From the NCBI GenBank assembly GCA_938073925.1, contig CALJGH010000125.1, forward strand, positions 1 through 39,375: 39,375 nucleotides of DNA, in the 5' to 3' direction. Made by a program: the position numbers and the translations under genes. Origin of the DNA: an uncultured Nitrospinaceae bacterium (GTDB taxonomy: Bacteria; Nitrospinota; Nitrospinia; Nitrospinales; VA-1). The number at the start of each line of letters is the position of its first letter. Position 1 is the stretch's first letter. The notes beneath the pieces were generated by a model. The model saw nothing but the letters and a program-made list of their open reading frames with translations. It did no database searches and was not told the DNA's origin. Below, piece after piece: positions 17,304 through 24,471 of this stretch.

Positions 17304-17855
17304 TTAGGCTACCTCCTCTTTCTCTATTGTTCGTTTCAAGATATCCAAGCGGTTACGAATAGTATCATCCGCTACCTGGTCTCCAATGCGCAACATTACG
17401 CCGCCAATCAGTGACTCATCCACTTCGGTATCGATCAATATGGTTTTATCTAAAATTTTATTCAGCGCTGTTTGAAGGCGATCCATATTCGCATCTGACA
17501 AAGAATACGCCGAGGTCACCTGAACTCTTGTTTGACCCAACCTACGGTCTACAACCCGCGCGAAATATTCAATAATTTTATCTAGAAAAATAATTTTTCC
17601 GCGCTCGTTGAGCATAACAAGCAGATTGCCAACCTTATCTCCAGTCTGCAAACGGCTGCAAAGCTCCTCAACAACATTCTGTTTCTTTTCTGTGGAAATA
17701 GAAGGATGCTCAAAAAAACGCAACAATTGTTTTTCCGTTTTCATAGCTTCGCCAAAAGCTTCCAAACTTTGCAATGCATTCCCCAATTGGGAATCATCTT
17801 CAATATTCCCAGAAAGTGCTTCGGCGTACCTTTTCCCTACCTGATTTTCCAACAT
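17304..17855 (-). CDS. atpH: ATP synthase F1 delta subunit
   Basis: Delta joins the top of F1 to the b-subunit peripheral stalk. The 183-residue protein has an N-terminal all-helical domain (KRYAEALSGNIEDDSQLGNA) and the family C-terminal block VTSAYSLSDANMDRLQTAL, then TEVDESLIGGVMLRIGDQV and DDTIRNRLDILK. It sits between atpF and atpA as in most bacterial operons, and its last codons carry the ribosome binding site of atpA. Confidence 0.95.
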   Translation of the reverse strand: MLENQVGKRYAEALSGNIEDDSQLGNALQSLEAFGEAMKTEKQLLRFFEHPSISTEKKQNVVEELCSRLQTGDKVGNLLVMLNERGKIIFLDKIIEYFARVVDRRLGQTRVQVTSAYSLSDANMDRLQTALNKILDKTILIDTEVDESLIGGVMLRIGDQVADDTIRNRLDILKRTIEKEEVA

Positions 17856-17881
17856 CGCAATTTATTCTTCTTTAAGAGACG

Positions 17882-18403
17882 TTAATTCTGCTGATTTTTT
17901 TCTAGTTCCTGAATCACCTGTTCAATAGATTCATCCACCAGCCGTTTTTTATCTGAATCATCCAATGCCTTCTTAAGAAATTTCTCCGTAGAAGCAATGG
18001 TCAACGCTGCGGTGTAGCTTCGAATCTCCTGCAAAAGTTTGCTTCGAGAGCTATTAATTTCCTGCTCCGCTTCGCGCTGCACCTGTTTGACTTTGGCTTC
18101 GGTTTCTTGAACGGTTTTCTCTTGAAGTTTTTTAGCTTCATCCTGCGCCAGTTGGACAATCGTTTCAGCTTTTCCGTGCGCGGCTGCTAGCTTCTCTTCC
18201 AGATCTATCTTTATCTTTTCTACATCCTGTTTCAGCTGTTCCGATGCTTCAATATCACCGCGAATCTTTTTCTCACGGTCATCAAGAGCAGCGAGAATCG
18301 GCGGAAAAGCAAACTTCTTCAGCATGAAAAACAAAATAGCAAAAGAAATCACTGACCAGAAAATCAGCGAACCAAAAACAGAAACTTGTTCAAATTGAGG
18401 CAT
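17882..18403 (-). CDS. atpF: ATP synthase Fo b subunit
   Basis: The b subunit forms the peripheral stalk. The 173-residue protein has a single N-terminal membrane segment at about residues 9-28 (VFGSLIFWSVISFAILFFML), followed by PPILAALDDREKKI and a long charged coiled coil to the end. Only one b-type gene is present, so the stalk is probably a homodimer, in contrast to b/b' operons of cyanobacteria and many alphaproteobacteria. AAGGAT upstream of the ATG is its ribosome binding site. It is separated from atpE by a 124-base hairpin-rich gap. Confidence 0.95.
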   Translation of the reverse strand: MPQFEQVSVFGSLIFWSVISFAILFFMLKKFAFPPILAALDDREKKIRGDIEASEQLKQDVEKIKIDLEEKLAAAHGKAETIVQLAQDEAKKLQEKTVQETEAKVKQVQREAEQEINSSRSKLLQEIRSYTAALTIASTEKFLKKALDDSDKKRLVDESIEQVIQELEKNQQN

Positions 18404-18527
18404 AATTGATCCTTATAAAATTTTCATCCACTCCCATGAAAGGGAATGTTAGCGAACCTTTAGCAAAGGATTTGACGGCCTCATTAGCTCTTAGCCGTCT
18501 GACCCTATTACCTGGGGCGGTTTGCCG
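18404..18527 (-). promoter_or_regulatory. Hairpin-rich atpE-atpF intercistronic region
   Basis: Four short perfect inverted repeats occur in a row in this gap: GCGG/CCGC with loop TTTG at 18517-18528 (touching the atpE stop), GACGGC/GCCGTC at 18474-18479 and 18494-18499, CCTTT/AAAGG at 18457-18469, and TCCC/GGGA at 18432-18445. The other gaps of the operon are 3 to 37 bases. None of the stems is followed by a T tract, so they are not simple terminators. In a family-level view, such structures behind the c-subunit gene can stabilise or process the message so that c is made in excess; that is inference here. Confidence 0.5.
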
Positions 18528-18749
18528 CTATGGCATAATGATGAAAGCAATAACTAGAGCGTAGAGAGCAATAGCTTCTACTAACGCAAAACCGATCCAG
18601 CAATACTTAGCAACTTTCGCTTCACAATTAGGCTGACGACCAACGGTTTCGATGGTTTTCGCAAAAATATATGCGATACCCAATGCAGCACCAAAAAAAC
18701 CGGCGGCGCACAAACCCATTCCAATCAATGCAGCAGCTTCTGAACCCAT
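18528..18749 (-). CDS. atpE: ATP synthase Fo c subunit
   Basis: The c subunit forms the rotor ring. The 73-residue hairpin has two membrane helices joined by a polar loop with the invariant RQP (residues 38-40); the ion-carrying carboxylate is Glu58 in helix 2 (FALVEAIALYAL). Helix 1 lacks the glutamine and helix 2 lacks the E-S-T pattern of sodium-type rings, so proton coupling is expected. Three cysteines (14, 42 and 50) are unusual for this subunit. A strong AGGAGG binding site precedes the ATG, in keeping with high c-subunit output. Confidence 0.96.
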   Translation of the reverse strand: MGSEAAALIGMGLCAAGFFGAALGIAYIFAKTIETVGRQPNCEAKVAKYCWIGFALVEAIALYALVIAFIIMP

Positions 18750-18775
18750 TCTTTCCTCCTATTGTTAACTAATAA

Positions 18776-19507
18776 TTAATGTAACTTGATCACATCGCCA
18801 ATGTAAACACAGGTCAGCGTTGTGAATATATATGCTTGAATAAAAGCGATAGCAATTTCCAATCCATTAATGACTACCGTAAAACCAAACGGCAACCAAC
18901 CCAGCCATAAAGGCCCTGTCATCGCTAGACCAAATAGAACTGCCAAAACAGTATGTCCTGCCGTCATATTGGCAAACAGGCGCACCGCAAGGGATATCGG
19001 CCGAGCCAGCATGCTGATGATTTCAATGGGGATCATTATGGGAATCAACACTTTGGGAATTCCCGGTGGCACAAGGATCCCAAGAAAGTGCATACCATGT
19101 TTTGAAAAACCAATCACCAACGTCAAAATAAAAATTCCGGTGGCAAAAACTCCAGTCACTACCAATTGACTAGTGATCGTATAAGACCCTGGCAACAAAC
19201 CAATCAAGTTGCAGGCAAGAATAAACAAAAACAAACTGGCAATAAATGGGACATACTTCCTCCCCTCTTCTTCGCCAATGAATTCGTAAACCAGATTACG
19301 GATAAACTCCACCGCAATTTCCAGCACACTCTGCAATTTTCCAGGTACAAGGGACAATCCTTTTCTGGTAGGCAATAAAAACATACTGCCAATAACAACC
19401 AACCCCACCCACATGGCAACCACCGCATTATTTATAGAAAGGTCTAACCCACCAATGTGGATTGGAATAATCGTGTGGACTTCAAAATGGTGCAAAGGAC
19501 TTTCCAT
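18776..19507 (-). CDS. atpB: ATP synthase Fo a subunit
   Basis: Subunit a provides the two half channels for the ion and the essential arginine facing the c-ring. The 243-residue membrane protein has five or six hydrophobic spans. The key block ARPISLAVRLFANMTAGHTV near residues 165-184 includes the conserved Arg and Asn, and FIQAYIFTTLTCVYI lies near the C-terminus. It follows atpZ by ten bases. Confidence 0.96.
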   Translation of the reverse strand: MESPLHHFEVHTIIPIHIGGLDLSINNAVVAMWVGLVVIGSMFLLPTRKGLSLVPGKLQSVLEIAVEFIRNLVYEFIGEEEGRKYVPFIASLFLFILACNLIGLLPGSYTITSQLVVTGVFATGIFILTLVIGFSKHGMHFLGILVPPGIPKVLIPIMIPIEIISMLARPISLAVRLFANMTAGHTVLAVLFGLAMTGPLWLGWLPFGFTVVINGLEIAIAFIQAYIFTTLTCVYIGDVIKLH

Positions 19508-19517
19508 AATTTACTTA

Positions 19518-19760
19518 TTATTCCAAATCGTTATTTGTATCATCTTCTTCTAAAGTCAGGGTCATCGCAACTCGGTAAACAGCAAGACAACCCGCCGCAG
19601 AACCAAGTACAATCCCTGCCACCAAGCCCCAAGGCTTTGTGCCGAAAAAATTATCCAGCGCATACCCTAGTAAACCACCGATGCTCGTTGCTACCGTCAG
19701 CTCAGTTCCCAACCTGAACGCAACCTGCATACCTTGACGGAAGCCGCTGTTTTTACTCAT
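19518..19760 (-). CDS. atpZ: AtpZ/AtpI-family small membrane protein
   Basis: This 80-residue protein has two hydrophobic helices (about 21-37 and 44-66) with the motif GGLLGYALDNFFGTKPWGLVAG, characteristic of the AtpZ/AtpI family found at the head of ATP synthase operons. Such proteins assist c-ring assembly or act as Mg2+/Ca2+ carriers. The C-terminus is acidic (LEEDDTNNDLE). It is the first gene of the operon, as expected. The ribosome binding site is weak. Confidence 0.85.
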   Translation of the reverse strand: MSKNSGFRQGMQVAFRLGTELTVATSIGGLLGYALDNFFGTKPWGLVAGIVLGSAAGCLAVYRVAMTLTLEEDDTNNDLE

Positions 19761-19800
19761 TTATTTGTTACTTGGGGGGATTACCCAGAAAACCGGGGAT

Positions 19801-19830
19801 ATCATACCTCAACGTTTCTATGTTGTCCAA
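19801..19830 (-). promoter_or_regulatory. Candidate promoter of the ATP synthase operon
   Basis: On the minus strand TTGGAC (plus 19825-19830), 18 bases, then TATGAT (plus 19801-19806) lies about 40 bases before atpZ. The -10 box matches consensus at five of six positions; the -35 box is poor (three of six). The position is right for a single promoter serving all nine genes. Confidence 0.4.
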
Positions 19831-19912
19831 AAATTTTTTCGTTGTTTTTCCCTATCTATAAGTCACTGAAAAAACTGGCAAATAAAGGCCGATATTACAA
19901 TGCGATAAACCT

Positions 19913-19928
19913 AGGCAACTCCTTGCCT
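19913..19928 (-). terminator. Weak hairpin downstream of the ferredoxin gene
   Basis: AGGCAA and TTGCCT flank a four-base loop, giving a six-pair perfect stem about 60 bases after the ferredoxin stop and before the ATP synthase promoter. Read on the minus strand it is followed by AGGTTTATC, a poor T tract, so termination would be inefficient at best. Confidence 0.3.
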
Positions 19929-19986
19929 GATCTATTTAAGAACCTAATTCAGCATACTGACTTTGAATTTTGAATTATTATCTATA

Positions 19987-20313
19987 CTAATAAGGAAGGG
20001 TTCCAAAATCTGCTTCATACTTATCAAGCGGTATCATATCAATTGCATCCCAAGGACAACCTTCCAAGAAAGTGTCCATTGGACCTTTAGTAATACATTT
20101 TTTACAACCTATGCATAACAAAGGATCAACAAATACCCGGTTGAACGCTGGAGCGTCTGGGTTTTCCACTTCGAACATGCAGTTGTCGACGGGGCATTCA
20201 GTGATACAAATTGGAGAACTGGCACACCCCGTGCAGGCATCATTGATAACAGCAAGTATTTTGGGTTTTCTTTTTCGCTGTACGTTTCTTTTGGCTTTCT
20301 CTATTGTCGCCAT
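19987..20313 (-). CDS. Ferredoxin-like protein with two atypical 4Fe-4S motifs
   Basis: This is a small cytoplasmic electron carrier or subunit of 108 residues. The N-terminal 20 residues are very basic. The first cluster motif is C27-x2-C30-x5-C36-x3-C40-P, and the second is C67-x2-C70-x2-C73-x12-C86-P. Both depart from the usual CxxCxxCxxxCP: the first has three extra residues, the second nine extra residues before the last Cys. C45 is a ninth cysteine. CPVDNC and CPWDAIDMIP resemble bacterial 2[4Fe-4S] ferredoxins. It is monocistronic with a good promoter, and AGGGA eight bases before the ATG is its binding site. Redox partners are unknown. Confidence 0.85.
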   Translation of the reverse strand: MATIEKAKRNVQRKRKPKILAVINDACTGCASSPICITECPVDNCMFEVENPDAPAFNRVFVDPLLCIGCKKCITKGPMDTFLEGCPWDAIDMIPLDKYEADFGTLPY

Positions 20314-20650
20314 TACGTATTCCCTGAAAGTTAGCTCTTGTCTATCCTTAAAAACAGCGTTGATTATAACCTTATTCCAAAACGATTTTCAATCATTGTG
20401 ATGTGATTAACAAAAAAATAAAGTAAGCGACCATTTCCTTTAACTACCTCGCTATATAATAAGGAAGCTCGCGCTTGTTTTATAAGTGACCCTGTATTAA
20501 AATAATAACGATTGCGGTGAATTTGATCCAATATATACAAGGATCTACTCCATCCTCTTTCCTAGCTGGAACTTAAGGAATTTAAATCTTCTAAACATCC
20601 TTAGTTTTTAGATTTTTATAAAAAAAAATTGGGGATACACTATTACTACC
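20314..20650. other. Divergent intergenic region
   Basis: This gap lies between the ferredoxin gene (minus) and holB (plus). Apart from the ferredoxin promoter listed separately I see no gene, RNA or strong repeat. The holB side is AT-rich with several A and T runs; no convincing -35/-10 pair or ribosome binding site was found for holB. Confidence 0.5.
20363..20392 (-). promoter_or_regulatory. Sigma-70 promoter of the ferredoxin gene
   Basis: On the minus strand TTGAAA (plus 20387-20392), an 18-base spacer and a perfect TATAAT (plus 20363-20368) lie about 50 bases before the ATG. Five of six -35 positions and all -10 positions match consensus, so strong constitutive expression is likely. Confidence 0.65.
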
Positions 20651-21664
20651 ATGTCGTTCGATCGGATTTTGGGTCAAGCAAAACCCAAACAAACCTTAAA
20701 AAATGCACTCCAAAACAACAGCGTGGCACACGCCTACCTGTTTTATGGGCAGGAAAGCATTGGCAAAAAATATACCGCTATTGAATTGGCAAAAGCCATG
20801 AATTGTTCGGAATCGACAGAAGGTGAGTCCTGCGACGAATGCTTGTCCTGCAAAAAAATCGAAAAAAGAACTCATCCCGATTTCTTTTTTATAGAACCCG
20901 TCAAAAGCACTCCAACAGCACGAGAAGCGACAATCAAAATTGAACCCATTCGCGAGTTGCAAAGAAAACTTGCTTTTCACCCATACGAAGGAAAAGTGAA
21001 AGTCGCAGTGATCGATGATGCAGAGCTCATGAACCCGCAAGCGGCCAATTCTTTTTTAAAAACGTTGGAAGAGCCTCCATCGGCAACGGTATTGATTCTG
21101 GTTTCATCGCATCCATTTAAATTATTGCCTACCCTAATATCAAGGTGTCAGGCAATTCAATTCCAACCGCTCACTCCAGAAAACATAAAAAAGATTTTAA
21201 AAGAAAATATGAGCGAAGAAGCGATGGAGGAAAACGACCTGAACTTTCGCACTCTTCGATCGCGAGGCAGCGTAAAAAAGGCCATGACAGAAGATATGAC
21301 TGATATCGCTAATATTCGCCAGGAAATTGTAAATCTTCTGGAAACGGTATCTTTTGATCGTATGGATATAGTATTCTCACATGCCAAGTCTTGGGCTCGA
21401 CAGTCCGATCAATGGGAAATGATTTTTAACGAGATGATGGAATTAGTACGTGATCTTGCATGTTTCCGGTCAGGGTGCTCTGAACCAGAAATTCGCAATC
21501 GTGACATTGCCAACAAATTAAAACCATTAGCCTCAAAAAGAAGTTTAAAGTCCTGGCTTGAAATTTTTAATACGATACATACAACCCAATTAGCTTTGTG
21601 CGGAAATGCCAACGCTCAGCTTTTTTTTGAAAACATGCTTATAGACTTTTGCGAAGCCGCTTAA
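20651..21664 (+). CDS. holB: DNA polymerase III delta-prime subunit
   Basis: Delta-prime is the rigid stator of the clamp loader that puts the beta clamp on DNA. The 337-residue protein starts FDRILGQAKPKQTLKNAL. Its degenerate P-loop (GQESIGKK) near residue 34 is expected, because delta-prime does not hydrolyse ATP. The zinc module has the CDEC-LSCKKIE pattern near residues 60-70, then DDAELMNPQAANSFLKTLEE and the SRC arginine-finger motif in LISRCQAIQF. No gene for thymidylate kinase lies upstream, unlike the common tmk-holB pair. ricT follows after five bases. Confidence 0.9.
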   Translation: MSFDRILGQAKPKQTLKNALQNNSVAHAYLFYGQESIGKKYTAIELAKAMNCSESTEGESCDECLSCKKIEKRTHPDFFFIEPVKSTPTAREATIKIEPIRELQRKLAFHPYEGKVKVAVIDDAELMNPQAANSFLKTLEEPPSATVLILVSSHPFKLLPTLISRCQAIQFQPLTPENIKKILKENMSEEAMEENDLNFRTLRSRGSVKKAMTEDMTDIANIRQEIVNLLETVSFDRMDIVFSHAKSWARQSDQWEMIFNEMMELVRDLACFRSGCSEPEIRNRDIANKLKPLASKRSLKSWLEIFNTIHTTQLALCGNANAQLFFENMLIDFCEAA

Positions 21665-21669
21665 ACATT

Positions 21670-22521
21670 ATGAATTCGACAGCCGAAAAAACTAAAAAAA
21701 CCGAAGCCATTTCAACACCCCCAAAATTTTTAATTGGCGTTCGCATCAGCAACCAAGCCAAATCGCAACTCTACGACCCAAAAGAATTAAAACTGCGTGT
21801 GGGAATGACAGTAATGGTCAATTCGAACCAAGGGCTCAAGATGGGCCTTGTGGCTTCCAACAAAATCATTAATTTTCGCAAAGACAAAAACGAAAGCTTT
21901 TATAAAGTTCTTCGCGTTGCAAACGAAAATGACTTTGAAGCTGAAAATCGTCGGCTGAGTGTCGAACAAAAAGCCAAAACTTTATGCTCCGAAAAGATCA
22001 TCGAGCTAAAACTGCCGATGAGCTTGAGTCGGATTGTTCACCAGCCGCATATGAATAAAACCATTTTCTTTTTCACCGCAGAAGGAAGGGTAGACTTTCG
22101 CCAACTCATTCGCGACCTTGCATCCAACCTGCGGCACCGCATCGAAATGAAACAGGTCGGAGTAAGAGATGAAGCAAAGGTCATAGGCGGATTTGGAATA
22201 TGCGGCGAAACATTATGTTGCTCTTCGTGGTTACCTGATTTTACTCCCGTCACCATAAAAATGGCAAAGAACCAGGGACTGGCATTGAACCCAAGTAAAA
22301 TTTCCGGTGTGTGCGGCAGACTGATGTGTTGCCTCCAATACGAACATGACAATTATAAAGAAATGGTTAAAGGCATGCCAAGAGTCAATAGCCAGGTGCA
22401 AACTCCAGATGGTCCCGGCAAAGTTTTAAAAAATGAAATTCTCGCCCAGAGAGTTATGGTTCGCCTCGACGATGAAAGCATTAATACCTACCCCAAAGAA
22501 GAACTGAAAGTTAAACAGTAA
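21670..22521 (+). CDS. ricT: PSP1-domain protein of the RicT/YaaT family
   Basis: In Bacillus, RicT with RicA and RicF forms an iron-sulfur complex that affects RNase Y and RNA processing. The 283-residue protein carries the PSP1-type core (residues about 20-200), including FFFTAEGRVDFRQLIRDLA and GVRDEAKVIGGFGICG. The cysteine cluster CGETLCC-SSWL and GVCGRLMCC near residues 178-225 are cluster ligands in the family. I start at ATG 21670, five bases after the holB stop, because the longer frame only overlaps holB from a non-ATG codon. The holB-ricT-metG-tatD order recalls the Bacillus yaaT neighbourhood. RicA/RicF partners are not here, as is common outside Firmicutes. Confidence 0.88.
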   Translation: MNSTAEKTKKTEAISTPPKFLIGVRISNQAKSQLYDPKELKLRVGMTVMVNSNQGLKMGLVASNKIINFRKDKNESFYKVLRVANENDFEAENRRLSVEQKAKTLCSEKIIELKLPMSLSRIVHQPHMNKTIFFFTAEGRVDFRQLIRDLASNLRHRIEMKQVGVRDEAKVIGGFGICGETLCCSSWLPDFTPVTIKMAKNQGLALNPSKISGVCGRLMCCLQYEHDNYKEMVKGMPRVNSQVQTPDGPGKVLKNEILAQRVMVRLDDESINTYPKEELKVKQ

Positions 22522-22554
22522 AATCCAAAACCCTGAAACTCGAAAAACTGGAAA

Positions 22555-24471
22555 ATGAAAAATTTTTACATCACCACCCCTATTTATTATGTGAACGATA
22601 TTCCACATATCGGGCATGCATACACAACCATAGCTGCAGATGTCGCCGCTCGCTTTAAAAGACTAGAAGGATATAAAGTTTTCTTCCTGACGGGAACCGA
22701 TGAGCACGGACAAAAAGTCCAGCAAGCCGCAAAAGACCTGAATGTAACGCCGCAGCAGCACGTCGACAAACTTCATCAACGGTTTAAAGAGTTATGGGTG
22801 AAGCTTAATATTTCCAACAGCGATTTCATCCGCACAACAGAAGAACGTCATAAGCGACTGGTATGCGACATTCTGCAAACACTGCATGAGAAAGATGAAA
22901 TTTATCGCGACAGCTACGAAGGCTGGTATTGCACCCCCTGCGAAAGATTCTGGACAGAAAAGGATTTACAGGAAGGCAATTGTCCTGACTGCCAACGTAA
23001 AGTAGAAAAAATAAAAGAATATAATTATTTTTTTCGCATGGGGAAATATCAGGATTGGCTTATTGAAAAAATAAAAAGCGACCCGCATTTCATACTGCCT
23101 GCTTCACGGCGGAATGAAGTTTTGGGCTTCCTGGAAAAGCCACTGGAAGACCTTTGCATCTCGCGTCCAAAATCACGACTTCCTTGGGGCATCCCCCTTC
23201 CCTTCGATGAAGAATATGTCACCTACGTTTGGTTCGATGCCCTAATAAATTATATTTCCGTCCACGGTTCGCTTGATGATATACGTGCCAGTGGCTATTG
23301 GCCTTCAGACCACAACATGGTTGGAAAAGATATCCTGACCACGCACGCGGTTTACTGGTCAACTATGCTGAAGGCTATTGGACTGGAGCCCCCAAAAAAT
23401 ATTTTTGCCCATGGATGGTGGACCGTGAACGGACAGAAAATGTCCAAGTCCCTGCACAATGTCGTCGAACCAAACCAACTCGCAGACCAGTTTGGAGTTG
23501 ATGTGATCCGTTACTTTCTTTTAAGAGAAGTTCCGTTTGGACTTGATGGTGATTTTTCTCATAAGGCTTTGATCGGGCGACTCAATAGTGACTTGGCGAA
23601 CAACCTGGGCAATCTACTCAATCGTTCCGTGAATATGATGAAGAAATATTTCAACGGCACCATCCCGGAACCTGCGACAAAAGGTGAAGAAGACATAGCA
23701 CTGAAAAAAAAAGCACAAGAAGTGATTGATGAAGTGCGTAAACTTTACGACGAACTTGCCTTCAATAAAATTCTACAAAAAATCTGGGAGTTGGTAGACA
23801 CTACCAACCAATACATTGACAAAACCGGCCCCTGGAATCTCGCCAAAACAGATGAAGGCAAAGAACGACTGAAAACCGTTATGTATAATGCCGCAGAATC
23901 TTTACGCATTCTGGGAGTTCTACTCTTTCCCTTCATGCCAAAAAGCTGCGAATCGTTGATGCAGCAACTGGGAGTTGAAAAAAAAATAGAAGAACAAGCA
24001 ATGGCCTCGCTCGATAACTGGGGCGGCTTAACATCGGGAACACAAACACAAAAGGCCAAACAACTTTTCCCGCGAATCGAAGACAAGCAAGCCGCAAAAA
24101 TTCTCGAAGAGTTAGATGCTCCAAAAGAAACTGCAAAAGACGATACAGGGCAAATCACGATTGATGAGTTTATGAAAGTCGACCTACGCACCGGAAAAAT
24201 TCTTGAAGCGGAGAAAGTAAAAAAATCCAGAAAACTGGTTAAACTCAAAGTGGATATCGGCACTGAAACTCGACAGATTCTCGCAGGCATCGCAGAAAGT
24301 TTTGAACCGGAAGACCTAATCGGGCGCACCGTGATTATCGTAGCCAATCTCAAACCAGCAAAGCTGATGGGGATCGAGTCACAAGGCATGGTGTTAGCCG
24401 CCAACAACGATGGCTCTCTCCTAATAGCAGGATTCGACCAAGAACCCGGATTGGGAATACAAGTACGATGA
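22555..24471 (+). CDS. metG: Methionyl-tRNA synthetase with C-terminal tRNA-binding domain
   Basis: This enzyme charges tRNA-Met. Its class I signatures are HIGH at residues 18-21 and KMSKS at 295-299, with two Cys pairs (CTPC and CPDC, about residues 123-145) forming a zinc knuckle. The anticodon-binding helical domain runs from about 370 to 500. Residues from about 533 to 638 form an EMAPII/Trbp111-type tRNA-binding domain (MKVDLRTGKILEAEKVKKS through ESQGMVLAA), which dimerises the enzyme and adds RNA affinity. At 638 residues all domains are complete. The stop overlaps the tatD start by four bases. Confidence 0.97.
   Translation: MKNFYITTPIYYVNDIPHIGHAYTTIAADVAARFKRLEGYKVFFLTGTDEHGQKVQQAAKDLNVTPQQHVDKLHQRFKELWVKLNISNSDFIRTTEERHKRLVCDILQTLHEKDEIYRDSYEGWYCTPCERFWTEKDLQEGNCPDCQRKVEKIKEYNYFFRMGKYQDWLIEKIKSDPHFILPASRRNEVLGFLEKPLEDLCISRPKSRLPWGIPLPFDEEYVTYVWFDALINYISVHGSLDDIRASGYWPSDHNMVGKDILTTHAVYWSTMLKAIGLEPPKNIFAHGWWTVNGQKMSKSLHNVVEPNQLADQFGVDVIRYFLLREVPFGLDGDFSHKALIGRLNSDLANNLGNLLNRSVNMMKKYFNGTIPEPATKGEEDIALKKKAQEVIDEVRKLYDELAFNKILQKIWELVDTTNQYIDKTGPWNLAKTDEGKERLKTVMYNAAESLRILGVLLFPFMPKSCESLMQQLGVEKKIEEQAMASLDNWGGLTSGTQTQKAKQLFPRIEDKQAAKILEELDAPKETAKDDTGQITIDEFMKVDLRTGKILEAEKVKKSRKLVKLKVDIGTETRQILAGIAESFEPEDLIGRTVIIVANLKPAKLMGIESQGMVLAANNDGSLLIAGFDQEPGLGIQVR

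Noticed and set aside
18450..18527. GGCAAACC-like string in the atpE-atpF gap resembling part of a c-di-GMP riboswitch
   Set aside because: The remaining consensus (paired stems with GGACGCAAAGCC and the tetraloop receptor) is absent, and the location inside an ATP synthase operon is unlikely for that class.
18528..18749. Sodium-coupled ATP synthase
   Set aside because: The c subunit lacks the helix-1 Gln and the Glu-Ser-Thr pattern of sodium rings.
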